From contig CM020618.1 in assembly GCA_009829735.1 (NCBI GenBank), forward strand, positions 2,850,882-2,914,881: 64,000 bases of DNA, in the 5' to 3' direction. The notes beneath the pieces were generated by a model, which was given only the letters and a program-made list of their open reading frames with translations, had not been told where the DNA came from and ran no database searches. The position numbers and the translations under genes are program-made. This stretch comes from Pyropia yezoensis (lineage: Eukaryota > Rhodophyta > Bangiophyceae > Bangiales > Bangiaceae). Below are positions 20,608 to 30,233 of the stretch, piece after piece (within the stretch, counting starts at the first letter, position 1; each line of letters starts with the position of its first letter).

Positions 20608-22791
20608 TTACTCGTTTCCCGCCCTTGGTAGGGTGCTGTCTGCCGGGACATCCGGCTGAGGAGGTGCCCCCTCGACGGCCAGAACTCCACCTGGAGCTGG
20701 CTGCCTACCCGGTGCGGGTCCGGGTGCAAGGGCGGGATACCCCCCGGTGGATGCCTTGCGTTGCGCCGCTGCCCGTCGAGACTCCTCGGGGATGAGTGGG
20801 CAGGAAGACACCCAGTGCTGGGGATCCCCACACAACATACACCCGGACGTGCCGGTCCCCCCTTGAGTTCGCATCGGGGTAGCCCCGTAGCTACGGTTGC
20901 CTCCCTCGGGCGCCCGAGTGCCTGCTCCCTGGTAGGCCTTGGGTCCTTGGGTCAACCGGAACATGGACTCCCCCAACCGGTTGGGTCGGCCCGCAATCTG
21001 CGGAGGGGCCTCCGTGCGCACCGCCCATGTTGGCAAGGGTTGGTGAGGGTTATCTGTCACCGGGGAGTACCCCGTTGTCCGCACATACGGGACGCGCCGT
21101 CCCGTTCCTTCGTTGACCTGGAACTGGGTTCCAGCCGGGGCGATGTACGCTACCGTACCATGTTCATCAATCACCGGCGTCGCCGGTAGCAACAGGTGGC
21201 CCTGTTGGTCGACTAGAGGGTCATCCTCACCAATAGGGGTATGTTCGGTCGCCACCAGTACTGGTGCGGCCTTACGTTCCACCTTCTCTTGCCTCGGTAC
21301 CGGGGTAAGACTGGGCTTGCCTCCCTCACCCTTGGGCTTCGGGGCCAAGGCACATTCCGGGTGTAGAACCCGGTAGGCGTCCCCTAGGGACTTGCACATA
21401 TGCATCAGTCGACTGAAGTTCGTCCGTGCCGTGTTGGCGCCCCGTGCGGATATCCGCACGTAGTTGGGTACTCCTGCGAACAGGATGGCCCGTAGCTCCC
21501 CTTCTCCGAGGAGCTTCCCCAGCTCGTAGTCGAGCTCTTGGATCCGGCGTCCAAACATCTCCTCATCCTCCCAGGACTGGGCGGTGGCAGTGCGAAGGGC
21601 CCGATAGTGGTCCTCGCACTTGTCCTCACTGAGGTAGCTGCTCAGCAGCTCCTTCAATATCCCACGGTAATCCATGGGGGTGGCCGCGACCCTCATTCCC
21701 GGCATCGGGGATGCCTGGCGAAGAATGCCTCGCACCCGTTCATCAACAAAGAACGGGAGGATCTCCAGGGCCAGCCCCTCGTTAACGAGCGCCTTGTCCG
21801 CGGCTGCCTTGAAGCTATTCAAGACGCCGACGACTGCCAACGGGCGTCCGTTCGGCCCCCCGAACATAGGGACTCCCTTCATAAGGGTCTGCATAGAGCG
21901 GATCCCCCGATGCGACGTAGTACGCATCGATTCCGATACGGTGGTAGAGCGGTCCTCCAAACGATAACGTTCCGGAGTAAGAACCGACCGGAAGACCTCG
22001 TTGACGATCTCCGTGTCAGCGTCCTGGATATCCAGTCGCTTAGCCAGTTGATGAGCGAACTCATCGGACTCCATCCGCTTCAGTAGGCTCGCAGTTACCT
22101 GCGCGGTCATAGCTTCCACCACTGAAGATGGTACTTCAGGCGTCGGCACCTCGGGAACCCGAGTTGCCTGGCCTCCTTCGTCGTGGGGGTACTGCGAGAG
22201 GGTACCCCCTCCCCCAATAACCGACTCTCCCCCGGCGTACGTATCCGCCGGGTCGTGTCCGCGGAGTCCGCTTCGGGTGCTCCGAGCGTATCGCTCCGTG
22301 TGACTCCGTTCCAACTCTGCCGACGACTCGGACCCATACCCCCTTGTGTCCGGGGGTTGTCCAGGAGTAGCAACCCCGGGATTGACCCTGGTGGACTCCG
22401 AAAGTAGTCCGGCCGGTTCGAACCGTACCGGTGTGGGAGGAACACGACGGGGTCCCGTCGTGTGCCGTGTTGACATCAACACTGCCATTGCGTCCTCCGT
22501 CCGATCTTGACGGGCGTCGAGCCCGGAAAACCGGGCCTCGATGCGGGCCAATGATGCCATCAGGGAATCCCCTGGTGAAGGAGGCGGCGGAGTGAGGTCG
22601 GTCGATGACAGTTGAGGCGGGCCCCTGCCTCCTGCCGTCCGAGCCGTGCCAAACGTCGATCCGGCACCGGAAAGCATTGGCGTCTCAATGTTATCGATCG
22701 GGTTCCCGATCCCGGTTCCCGTAGTCACCTCCGGAGTCGGCGTCGACGCCGATCCGTCATCTTGAACGTTCCCCGTCTCTTGGGTAGACAT
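20608..22791 (-). CDS. Inner chromovirus Gag, 727 aa
   Basis: The start is the ATG at 22791 (MSTQETGN). Residues 1-150 are Thr/Pro/Gly-rich and probably disordered. A capsid-like helical region runs from about 280 to 470 (GVLNSFKAAADKALVNEG, GILKELLSSYLSEDKCEDHY, LRAILFAGVPNYVRIS). A CCHC zinc knuckle, CMLCGDPQHWVSSC, lies near the C-terminus and would bind the element RNA. The stop is at 20608 and pol follows in the -1 frame. Gag would assemble the cytoplasmic particle. It is the only full-length gag frame of this family in the window. Confidence 0.85.
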   Translation of the reverse strand: MSTQETGNVQDDGSASTPTPEVTTGTGIGNPIDNIETPMLSGAGSTFGTARTAGGRGPPQLSSTDLTPPPPSPGDSLMASLARIEARFSGLDARQDRTEDAMAVLMSTRHTTGPRRVPPTPVRFEPAGLLSESTRVNPGVATPGQPPDTRGYGSESSAELERSHTERYARSTRSGLRGHDPADTYAGGESVIGGGGTLSQYPHDEGGQATRVPEVPTPEVPSSVVEAMTAQVTASLLKRMESDEFAHQLAKRLDIQDADTEIVNEVFRSVLTPERYRLEDRSTTVSESMRTTSHRGIRSMQTLMKGVPMFGGPNGRPLAVVGVLNSFKAAADKALVNEGLALEILPFFVDERVRGILRQASPMPGMRVAATPMDYRGILKELLSSYLSEDKCEDHYRALRTATAQSWEDEEMFGRRIQELDYELGKLLGEGELRAILFAGVPNYVRISARGANTARTNFSRLMHMCKSLGDAYRVLHPECALAPKPKGEGGKPSLTPVPRQEKVERKAAPVLVATEHTPIGEDDPLVDQQGHLLLPATPVIDEHGTVAYIAPAGTQFQVNEGTGRRVPYVRTTGYSPVTDNPHQPLPTWAVRTEAPPQIAGRPNRLGESMFRLTQGPKAYQGAGTRAPEGGNRSYGATPMRTQGGTGTSGCMLCGDPQHWVSSCPLIPEESRRAAAQRKASTGGYPALAPGPAPGRQPAPGGVLAVEGAPPQPDVPADSTLPRAGNE

Positions 22792-23016
22792 AGTCACAAT
22801 CAGTCATCCGACGCAACGATCACCACGAATACGAGAGCGAGGGGGTAAATTGGGGAGAGTAACAGTAGGTCACAGTCACAGGTAAAAGCTCAACACAATC
22901 GATCAGGTCCCAACACCACGAGTACAAGAAAAGGACCGGATCCCTATCCGTGTGCCTGGGCCGAAGACGGCGTCACCACAAGGGTGACGGAAACCCGTCC
23001 CCTGCTGCTCCACCAA
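22792..23016 (-). promoter_or_regulatory. 5' leader of the inner chromovirus with primer-binding site
   Basis: Directly after the 5' LTR (one-base spacer) the minus strand reads TGGTGGAGCAGCAGGGG from 23015 downward. It starts with TGG, as expected for pairing with the CCA end of a tRNA. The same first 12 bases occur at 25755 in the outer element. The remaining 200 bases lead to the gag ATG; no other signal was seen. Confidence 0.75.
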
Positions 23017-23378
23017 TGTAGCACAATAGGAATCCGTCGCACGTCCACTCTCAGGGAACACTCACCAAGGGGGATCGGCACCGACGTCACCGGGAGGCCA
23101 AGGTTGCTGTCCTTGGAGCGCAAGCCACGGGACCAAGATGGGAGCCCAAATGGGAGGGGTTTGTTGTTCTACCTTGGCCGGCGGTGGATTCGCCACCGGC
23201 CCCCTCGTTATAAACCCTCGGAGACACTACTAACTACCCTCCACCCCAAGATGCAAGTCCCTCTGGTCATACGTAACTTATAGATACCGTGACCAGCTCG
23301 GACTCTCAAATTGAAGTTAAGGATTAGAAGTAGCCCCCCTAATATTAGGGTCACAATACGGACAACCATATTGCTACA
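23017..23378 (-). repeat. 5' LTR of the inner chromovirus
   Basis: This 362-bp LTR is nearly identical to 5816-6177. On its outer side CTGCG at 23379-23383 repeats 5811-5815, which proves that the two LTRs belong to one insertion. Confidence 0.93.
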
Positions 23379-25403
23379 CTGCGGCGGTAGCCGCCACGGC
23401 GGCATCGGCGCCGGGTGCCTCGGCGGTGCTGCCGCCGGCTGCCCCAGCGGCACTGCTGCCGGCTGTCCGCGCGGCGTTGCTTCTGGCTGCCCCAACTGTG
23501 CTGCCGCCGGCCGCCCCAGGGGCGGCGCCGCCCGGCGTCGCCTCAGCGGCGCCGCCGCCCGCCGCCGCACCGACGGTGCCGCTGCCCGCCTCCCCGATGG
23601 TACGGCATCCCGCCGGCCCAGTGCTGCCGCAGCCCGCCGTCCCATTGTCTCCCTCACGCGGCGCCCCGGCGGCGAGCTGCGACCGCAATTCTTGTAGAAC
23701 TTTGCGAAGAAGACGGGACTTGTAGCGTCTTTTGACGGCGGAGATAATTCCCATGTCGAGCGGCTGGTAGATGGATGTCGTGTTGGGGGGAAGGCACAGC
23801 ACAGTCACACCGTCCTCCCGTAAAAAGATGGAGCATTGTCCATAATGAGGTATACCGGCTCCGTGATGACCCGGCGTACCTTCGCCACAAACAAGGTCCT
23901 GAACCAGGCCGCCATGGTAGGCCCGTCCATCCATGCGTTGGTCTGGCTGAAGTAAGGCACGGGGCAGGGCGCGGCCGGCGGACGAAAGCACAGCGGCCGC
24001 GCTGCCTTGCCAATGACAGCAATAGGCAGCTTGTGCGACCCGTCCGCATTCACACACAGAACCGCCGTCACCCGGTCCTTGGCCCGCATTGCCTTGGAGC
24101 CACGAGCCGTCCTCCGCTCCCTCGCAGTGACGTACGAGCGGTAAGGGAGGCAGCGGTAGAAGAGCCCCGTCTCATCCATATTACAGATGAGACGGGGCTC
24201 AACCCCACGGAGCACCTGTCGGAGGGCGTCCATCTCAGCAACCGTGCCAATGCGGTCCGCTGACGCAGCAGCACCCACGAGTGCGATGCTCCTGACGTGA
24301 TGCCGCTTAGCCCACCGGCAGACAAAGCCCGTGGACGCCCGAGAGTCCGTAAGCCCCATTTCTTCCGCAATCTCCTTCTCCCGACCCTTCAACAGCTCAA
24401 CAGTGACCGGTACGGTGCGACGGCCGCATGCCCGGACAGCAAGGAACCAGCTCAGCAATGCAGCGTCAAGGGCGGGGTGCAGGGCAGACCGAAAACGTGC
24501 CGAGCTCAGGTCCACACTATCCAGTCGCATCGCGGCAAGATACCTCTCACGACGGTACCACGTGTTTCTAATGGCTCGAGGGCACATGGAGATGGGCAGC
24601 TCCTTCTGCACCTGGGAGAAAGTCATCCCCGCGCTGCGCAGGCAGATAATCATCAGTCTGTCCCGCATGGTGACGTGGGCGCGCGGCACCCCGCCAGAAC
24701 GCACTGCAGCGCCACGTAGCCCACCTCTCCCGGGCCGCGCTGCCGCAGGCCGACGCGCGCCACCCACATGCCTGGCCGGGCTTGCCGTTGGCTCGACCGC
24801 CCGGTCATGTGCCGTCGCGAAAGGGGAGTCAGCAACGCGCCCCCCCCGCTCTTGGGCCCCTCCGTCTGAATCCGCGTCCTCCGCGACAGCTGTCGTGTCG
24901 CCAATCCGAAAATGGACCACGACGGCTGCGGCGGCTCGAGCATTCGCCCGGATCCCGTACCGAGCGGCGTCCACTAGATGAGGACAGATGACCGCGAACG
25001 CTGCCTCCGCCGCCGCGACTGTGGCACTGAGCGGGGATGCCAGATGGCCCCCCACGTCAGATCCGACACCAGGTGCGTCGCGCTGAGCAGTCATTGGACC
25101 AACGGTTGCCTCCGCGCCGTCACGCAGCGATTCGACGATGCCGATCGGTGGCCGCTCCAGCATGCGGCCGTCTGTCGCGGATCGCCCCGCCGCCGCGCTC
25201 GCGCCGCGAGCCGGTGCTTCTCCATGCGTGCCACAGGCTCCTTGAGCCGTGCCTCCGCCCCGCGCAGCTCCCTGTGTCAGGTCTGCCATGATGTCGGCCG
25301 GCGAAAGTGATAGCAGGTCGCGAGCGATACGTTGCAGGTCAGCCAGCGACCCGCGCGCAATCCGGTCCAACAACGGCGCGACTGGGTGACTGGGGCCTGC
25401 CAT
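23379..25403 (-). pseudogene. Tigger-like transposase, N-terminal and catalytic part
   Basis: The start is the ATG at 25403 (MAGPSHPV). After about 200 low-complexity residues comes a helix-turn-helix (RLMIICLRSAGMTFSQVQKE) and a CENP-B/Tc5-type domain (LLKGREKEIAEEMGL, FVCRWAKRHHV). The DDE catalytic core follows: NMDETGLFYR, then LIMDNAPSF, then QPLDMGIISAVKRRYKS. This DD-D spacing and the QPLD motif are those of Tigger/pogo and jerky-like transposases. A one-base change in an A5 run near 23824 shifts the frame between the second and third catalytic blocks. The protein then enters an Ala/Gly repeat where the chromovirus inserted. Its role was to cut and paste the transposon in the nucleus; this copy is dead. 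Confidence 0.85.
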
Positions 25404-25746
25404 GATCCCGGGGATGGGAAAGACCGGCCGGGGCGTTCCGGCAGGTGCAGGGCAGCGACAGAGAAGAGCGGGGGGTGGGCGACGTCACGCGCTGGGGATG
25501 GCGGGGGTGGAGACGGCGGCACGGGGGGCCGGCGACGGCACGCGTCAGCGGCACCTCCCCGCACGGTCGGATCTTTTCGGACTTTCATTAGTTGATAACC
25601 ACCTCCAATGTTTACAAGTTTGAGGCTCGGTCGACCGGGCAGTAGTCAATCGTATCAGAAAATATTCTGACGATTGCGGTCGTCGATCAACTCGTTATAG
25701 TGCCACATGGCACTATGTAGGACGCCCCAGCATCGGGGATTGACTG
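25404..25746 (-). other. 5' end of the Tigger-like transposon with right inverted repeat
   Basis: This 343-bp stretch lies between the transposase ATG and the transposon end. It contains TAGTGCCACATGGCACTA (25698-25715), a near-perfect subterminal palindrome, and the terminal repeat 25731-25746. It presumably holds the transposase promoter and binding sites. TA follows at 25747-25748. Confidence 0.7.
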
Positions 25747-25891
25747 TACGTTTATGGTGGAGCAGCGGGGGTGGGCTATACTTCTCTCCCGTATCGGGAC
25801 AGCCCTTTCCTTTCTCGGTAGCGCTTGGTTCCTTGGTTCCTGTTTCTGGTGACGAGATCCTTTGGTTCAGGTCGAGTACCGCACGGCCAAC
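25747..25891 (+). promoter_or_regulatory. Primer-binding site and leader of the outer chromovirus
   Basis: After the transposon's flanking TA, the outer element resumes. TGGTGGAGCAGCGGGGG at 25755 is the primer-binding site candidate. It shares its first 12 bases with the inner element. About 120 bases lead to the gag ATG at 25892. Confidence 0.65.
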
Positions 25892-26253
25892 ATGACGGAC
25901 CCTGTTCCCTCGGGAGGTCGGGGCCGTGGTGCGCCGTCGGACACTTCTATGGTTACTCCCGCCGGTCGCGGTCGTGGCGGTCCCTCGGGTCCGTTGGGCC
26001 GTGGCGAAGGCGGGCAGACAGGGATTCCGCGTCGGGGGACAGCGCCCCCGGGTGGGATTCGGGCTACTGTGGGTCAGGATTTACGTCGGGTCACGGGTTC
26101 TGAGACAAGGACCCGAGTTCCACCTTTGGCTCCTGTTGCTGGGTCCCAAGACATTGTTACTACTCTGGAAACGCTTCGAGATGAGATTTTGGCTACTGTA
26201 TCCCAGGCCCTGAGCCAGAGTCCTGCTGGCCAGGGTGGGTCCCATGATACCAG
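25892..26253 (+). pseudogene. Outer chromovirus Gag, N-terminal part
   Basis: The ATG at 25892 opens a Gly/Arg/Pro-rich N-terminus (MTDPVPSGGRGRG) that ends in a helical stretch (VTTLETLRDEILATVSQALS). At 26254 it is cut by a truncated inner-family copy. The next recognisable gag begins at 29273 in the capsid region. Compared with the inner gag, about 100 or more codons appear to be missing in between. Confidence 0.7.
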
Positions 26254-26615
26254 TGTAGCACAATAGAAATCCGTCGCACGTCCACTCTCAGGGAACACTC
26301 ACCAAGGGGGACCGACACCAACGTCACCGGGAGGCCAAGGTTGCTGTCCTTGGAGCGCAAGCCACGGGACCAAGATGGGAGCCCAAATGGGAGGGGTTTG
26401 TTGTTCTGCCTTGGCCGGCGGTGGATTCGCCGCCGGCCCCCACGTTATAAACCCTCGGAGACACTACTAACAACCCTCCACCCCAAGATGCAAGTCTATC
26501 TGGTCATACGTAACTTATAGATACCGTGACCAGTACGGACTCCCAAATTGAAAGTTCAGGGTTAGAAGTAGCCCCCTAATATTAGGGTCACAATACGGTC
26601 AACCATATTGCTACA
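26254..26615 (-). repeat. LTR of the truncated inner-family copy
   Basis: This 362-bp LTR has the same TGTAGCA...TGCTACA ends, with several substitutions against 5816-6177. It is therefore an older or different insertion than the 5816-23378 element. Confidence 0.9.
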
Positions 26616-27205
26616 GATCCCCCCCTTAGATTCGGCCCGTCCTCGGGTCGAGTTGCATTCGGGTTACCGAATGTAAGTGGGTCGCGTGACCGTTTACCAG
26701 TCGGGTGGGGCTTTGCGCCCTGTCGCGACAGACACCCCTTTTCGAGGTTGTCTGAGGGGGGTGCCCCCCTTTGTGTGGTACACACACGATCCGTTTTCCG
26801 GACCGTTAAATTCCCGATGCGGGCTTCTGTTCACGACCCACCTTTCCGAGGGGTGGTGCAAGCGGATCCGCCACCAGGTGTCTGGTGGTAGGGGAGCCCC
26901 TCTCGTGTTACCGAGTGAATGGGGGCGGCCGCTCCCGCTTTTCGCGGGGTCGCTATCGAGGTGAACCCTTCTTGGTTGCCCCGTACGGGGGTGTGGCCCC
27001 GGCCCGCCCAGGTGCCTGGGTGGAGCGCGTTCGTAGCCTCGTGGGGCGCGGGTCGACCCGCGCGCCCGCGGCGCTTCTCGTGGCCGTTTGTGGTCATAAG
27101 CGCGGGTGCCCGCGCTTCCCTGGCTCGTCCCGGTTGTCCCACCGTACCGGGTCGTAGCCGTCGACGGCTTGTCTGACGGGCAGCCCCTGCTACCCTGGTT
27201 TCACC

Positions 27206-29272
27206 ATGTCGGACCCCCAGGCACCCGGGGGCGAGGACGACCTCCTGCCTGAAGAGGGGGAAGAGGTGATGGTGGACGACGTTCCCGTCTCTGCCACCGC
27301 CGCCGAGTGCTTCTTAGCGAGCTCGTCGGAGGACGAGGACGACCGGGTGACCGTTCGTGTGGCCCCGGAAGGCGCACCGGGCGGGTTGTCGTCCGTGTGT
27401 AGCGGCACGACGGCTCCGTCGGGTGGCGGACAACCGCGTGCAGCGGTGGCTTCTACCGCTTCTCCTCCGGCGGCCCGGATGGCTTCTGTTGCCGGTGCCG
27501 GCGCGTCTCTACCTCAAGACGGTGTCGCCGGCGTGGCGGATGGTAGTGGCGGCACCCCGGCCGGTACGGCGGGTCAAGACGGCGCGGGTGCCCGCCCGGT
27601 TGGTGTGTCCGCTGCGGCGGGTAGCGGGTCTACCCGTGCTGCCCCCGTGGTACCCTCGTCGGGCCCGGGTGGCGGCGCTGCTCTGCCCGCGGTGCCGCGG
27701 ACGCGTGATAGCCAAGAGTTATCTACCCCGATGGCAGTGGACTCCGGGAGCTACTCCGGGCGGGCGCCCGCCCTTCTTCTTCCTCCTCGGCCTCGTGCAC
27801 CTTCGGCGCCGGCTCATCTGCCGGAGGGGCATCCCCCGGCGCCCCCGATTCTTCCTGGTCCTGCCCGGGTTGCCCCGTTGGGTGGCGGCGTCGCCGTGGC
27901 GGCGGGTCAACCCTCCATGTCGATGTCCGACTTGGTGGCTCGGGTTCGAGGCATGACTGTGCAAGAGTCCATGGAGTCCGCTGGGCGGATGCGGGTGGAC
28001 TTCCACCAATCGCGTCTCTCTGGAGGGACCTCCCGCCGCGTCAGGATGGACCCGAGTTTGGAGCGGGAGTTGGTGCGGCTGGTCAACCAGCCGAACGCGG
28101 TGCGAGTGGAACACCATTGGATCCTGAGTCAGCCGGACGACCGGCATGCGCAGCTCTGGCGCACCCGGGTGGGACGGGGTGAGGTCTACCTCGACCCCGC
28201 CTTCGGGGTATGCGACCTGATTGCCCCCGCGTTGCCGCGGGAGGTTGAATACCCGGCTAGTGCTCGGGGGATTGCGGCGGCGGCGGAGCCGGTTGCGTTT
28301 GGGGAGACGGTGGGCAATACCGGTCGGTATCCCGACTTTGATTATTACCCGGGGGTATCCCCGTATCTGTCGTTGACGGCTCCCTACCCGCCTATGGCGG
28401 GGTTGAAGTCGGCGTCCAGCTGGCAACGCAACCATGGTGTCATGGCGGATGCGTTCCGCACCGATATAACGTGTGCGTTGCAGACCGGCAACGGTCGTGC
28501 GCCGGTATACACTCCCGTGCGCCGGCCTCTGCGGCAGGAGGGGTGGGAACCCGCCCCTGCTTTCCGGCTTGACACCGGCTCCTGTCTCCGATACTTCGGG
28601 AGTGTGTTGGCCTCCCGGGCGGTCCACCCGTTGCAGGGTACCTTCACCCTAGAGGTTACCCTCGGGCAGGCTTCCTCCTTCTTGCTGTCCGTCCGCCGGC
28701 AGGGGCGCCTGTTTCATCTTCCGACGGGTGTCCGTCGGCACATCGCGCAGTTGGGCGTGGACCTGATAGCTGCCAAGACCGGGTTGGCCCGGGAGTTTGA
28801 GGCCCTGCTGGCTGTTCACGACGCCGTGAACTGGGCTGGGGTGTTGGCCCTTCCCCCGTACCGGGACCCGCAGGCTGGGGCTTCCCCCTTGCCTCGTCAC
28901 TCGTTGCGTATCCGGCGTACTAAGCCGGGTGAGCCCAATTGCCATGGCTGGGCGTCCACCGAGGCTGTTGCTGACCTGGGTATTCCCATGGTTATCCATG
29001 ACCCTCTTCAGGTCCTTGCCCCGTGGTTCGGTAACCCGATACCGGCGGCGGTTGGCCGTCGTCCCCGAGAGTGGGGCTCTGCGGGTGGGGAGCGTGAGGT
29101 GTCCCGTCGTCGGGCGGAGCCCCGCCGGGGTTACGGTGGAGTCCCTTCGGTGGGGTCCTACCGGGCCTCATATCAGGCGCCACCGGCTCCGGTGGTGGCC
29201 GTGTCGGCTCCTGTGGCTCCTCTGGCTGCGCCAGTGTCACCTCCCGCCCCTGCCCTACATGACGGGGGTCCC
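27206..29272 (+). pseudogene. Antisense ORF of the inner family, C-terminally truncated second copy
   Basis: The ATG at 27206 starts MSDPQAPGGEDDLL. About 689 codons are open and align with 6738-8882. The acidic and low-complexity N-terminal third differs by many substitutions and in-frame indels. The middle third is highly conserved (for example NQPNAVRVEHHWILSQPDDR is identical). The frame runs on by chance into outer gag sequence and stops at 29572. The last roughly 100 residues are lost by truncation. Open frame despite divergence argues for protein coding in this family. Confidence 0.75.
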
Positions 29273-30090
29273 ACGTGGCTCCGCAAACTGGTAAAGGCTT
29301 GTAACGACAACGCGGTCTCCGAGGGCATGGCCCTTTATGCGATCCCACATTTCCTTTCTGGTGACGCGGAACTACGGTACACACGGGCCCTTCCGGATTC
29401 CTCCAGCGCGTCTGGTGGCTCCTCGATCACAAGTTACCCAGAGGCCGTTAACTGGTTTCTAGAGACGTACACAGAGCCCCATGCACTGGCCCTGGCTCAG
29501 GACAGGTTCAGTCGGGCCGCTAAGAACCAGACGAGGGCATCGAGGTCTTCGCGGTCCGTCTCCGGGGCCTAACGGAACTATGTCGGAATATCCATACCGA
29601 GGGCACCATGAAACAGCAGCTGATCCAAGGGCTCCCTGAGTACCTGCGCACTGACGCGTTTGTTTACAATGTTCTCGACCGTACGTACCAGCAGTTGGTT
29701 CCTTTTACTGCGGGCAAGTACAAGGCAGCCACGGACGTTATTAAGATGGCCCAAGGGTCCTCTTCGAGTAAGGCTGGTCCCTCTGTTTCCGGCCGCAGGC
29801 CTACTGATTTTCGGGCTAAGCCCACCCCGGACCCGTCACCGTTAATGGCAGTCAATCCTATGGGCCCCTCGACGATCCTTAAGGGCCCCCTTGACAAGGA
29901 AACTGAGAAGAACGGGTCGGGCCAAGTGTTTGGATTCAAGGGATCCGCGCCCCAGTTCGTGGGGGTACGTACCATGGATAGCCGGCGCCCGTACCGTTGT
30001 AACCTTTGCTGGGAACCGGGCCACATGGCCCATCAATGTTCCATGTTATCCGAGGCCCAACGGAAAGCGGTTATCCAGGCCCGGGACTAG
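29273..30090 (+). pseudogene. Outer chromovirus Gag, capsid end and zinc knuckle
   Basis: The first part is capsid-like (WLRKLVKACNDNAVSEG, ITSYPEAVNWFLETYT). A one-base frame change near 29530 moves it to the frame reading FAVRLRGLTELCRN and QQLIQGLPEYLRTDAF. A CCHC knuckle, CNLCWEPGHMAHQC, lies at about 30000-30041, with a stop at 30088-30090. Sequence after the stop stays open to about 30285, so the stop may itself be a mutation. Confidence 0.8.
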
Positions 30091-30233
30091 TTCCTCGCGG
30101 CTACTCGGGGCCGGAGCCAGAGTACCGAGGTCAAGCCCAACGCGGACCGTCAGTTCTATGGCCAGATACGTGTTGCCATGGTCCAGGCTCTGTGCGAAGG
30201 GATCAACTTGTCGGATGATGAGGCGGACCATGT

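Larger units (their letters stand above)
15620..21882. repeat. 6.26-kb near-exact direct copy of 8854-15119
   Basis: The copy starts with the base equivalent to 8854 and ends at the equivalent of 15119, the two sides of the gap. Differences seen are almost all single-base indels, for example an extra C near 15820 and an extra A near 17118. The offset stays at 6763-6768 throughout. The copies contain the same antisense-ORF tail, hairpin array, pol and gag, and both carry the YLHD change. This is best read as one locus represented twice. Confidence 0.9.
5816..23378 (-). mobile_element. Inner chromovirus LTR retrotransposon with an antisense ORF
   Basis: The outer borders are LTRs 5816-6177 and 23017-23378 in the same orientation, flanked by the 5-bp duplication CTGCG (5811-5815, 23379-23383). 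Read on the minus strand the order is: 5' LTR, primer-binding site TGGTGGAGCAGC (from 23015), gag, pol with chromodomain, a hairpin spacer, an antisense ORF on the plus strand, a palindromic leader, a polypurine tract (AAGGGGGGGGATA) and the 3' LTR. The interior contains a 500-N gap and a 6.26-kb near-exact duplication that is probably an assembly artefact. Collapsing it gives about 10.8 kb. The RT carries YLHD in place of YxDD. Confidence 0.92.
3338..25746 (-). mobile_element. Tigger/pogo-like DNA transposon, split by a nested LTR retrotransposon
   Basis: The ends are perfect 16-bp inverted repeats: CAGTCAATCCCCGATG at 3338-3353 and its reverse complement at 25731-25746. Each end is flanked by TA, the target of Tc1/mariner/pogo elements. 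The single transposase gene lies on the minus strand in two parts, 25403-23379 and 5815-4690, because a chromovirus inserted at CTGCG. Without the insertion the transposon would be about 4.8 kb, which is long for the group. The left 1.35 kb (3338-4689) is downstream of the transposase stop. Confidence 0.85.
26254..29272 (-). mobile_element. Truncated inner-family chromovirus (3' LTR, leader, antisense ORF only)
   Basis: It consists of an LTR (26254-26615), the palindromic leader (26616-27205) and about 85% of the antisense ORF. It stops abruptly at GGGTCCC (29266-29272). Gag, pol and the 5' LTR are absent. GGGTCCC also occurs in the outer gag just before the insertion (26238-26244). The lost 5' part together with a piece of gag may therefore have gone by deletion at this microhomology. 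Confidence 0.8.

Noticed and set aside
20599-20610. Programmed -1 frameshift between gag and pol of the inner element
   Set aside because: The frame relation fits, but both copies carry nearby sequencing-type indels, so the junction cannot be trusted.
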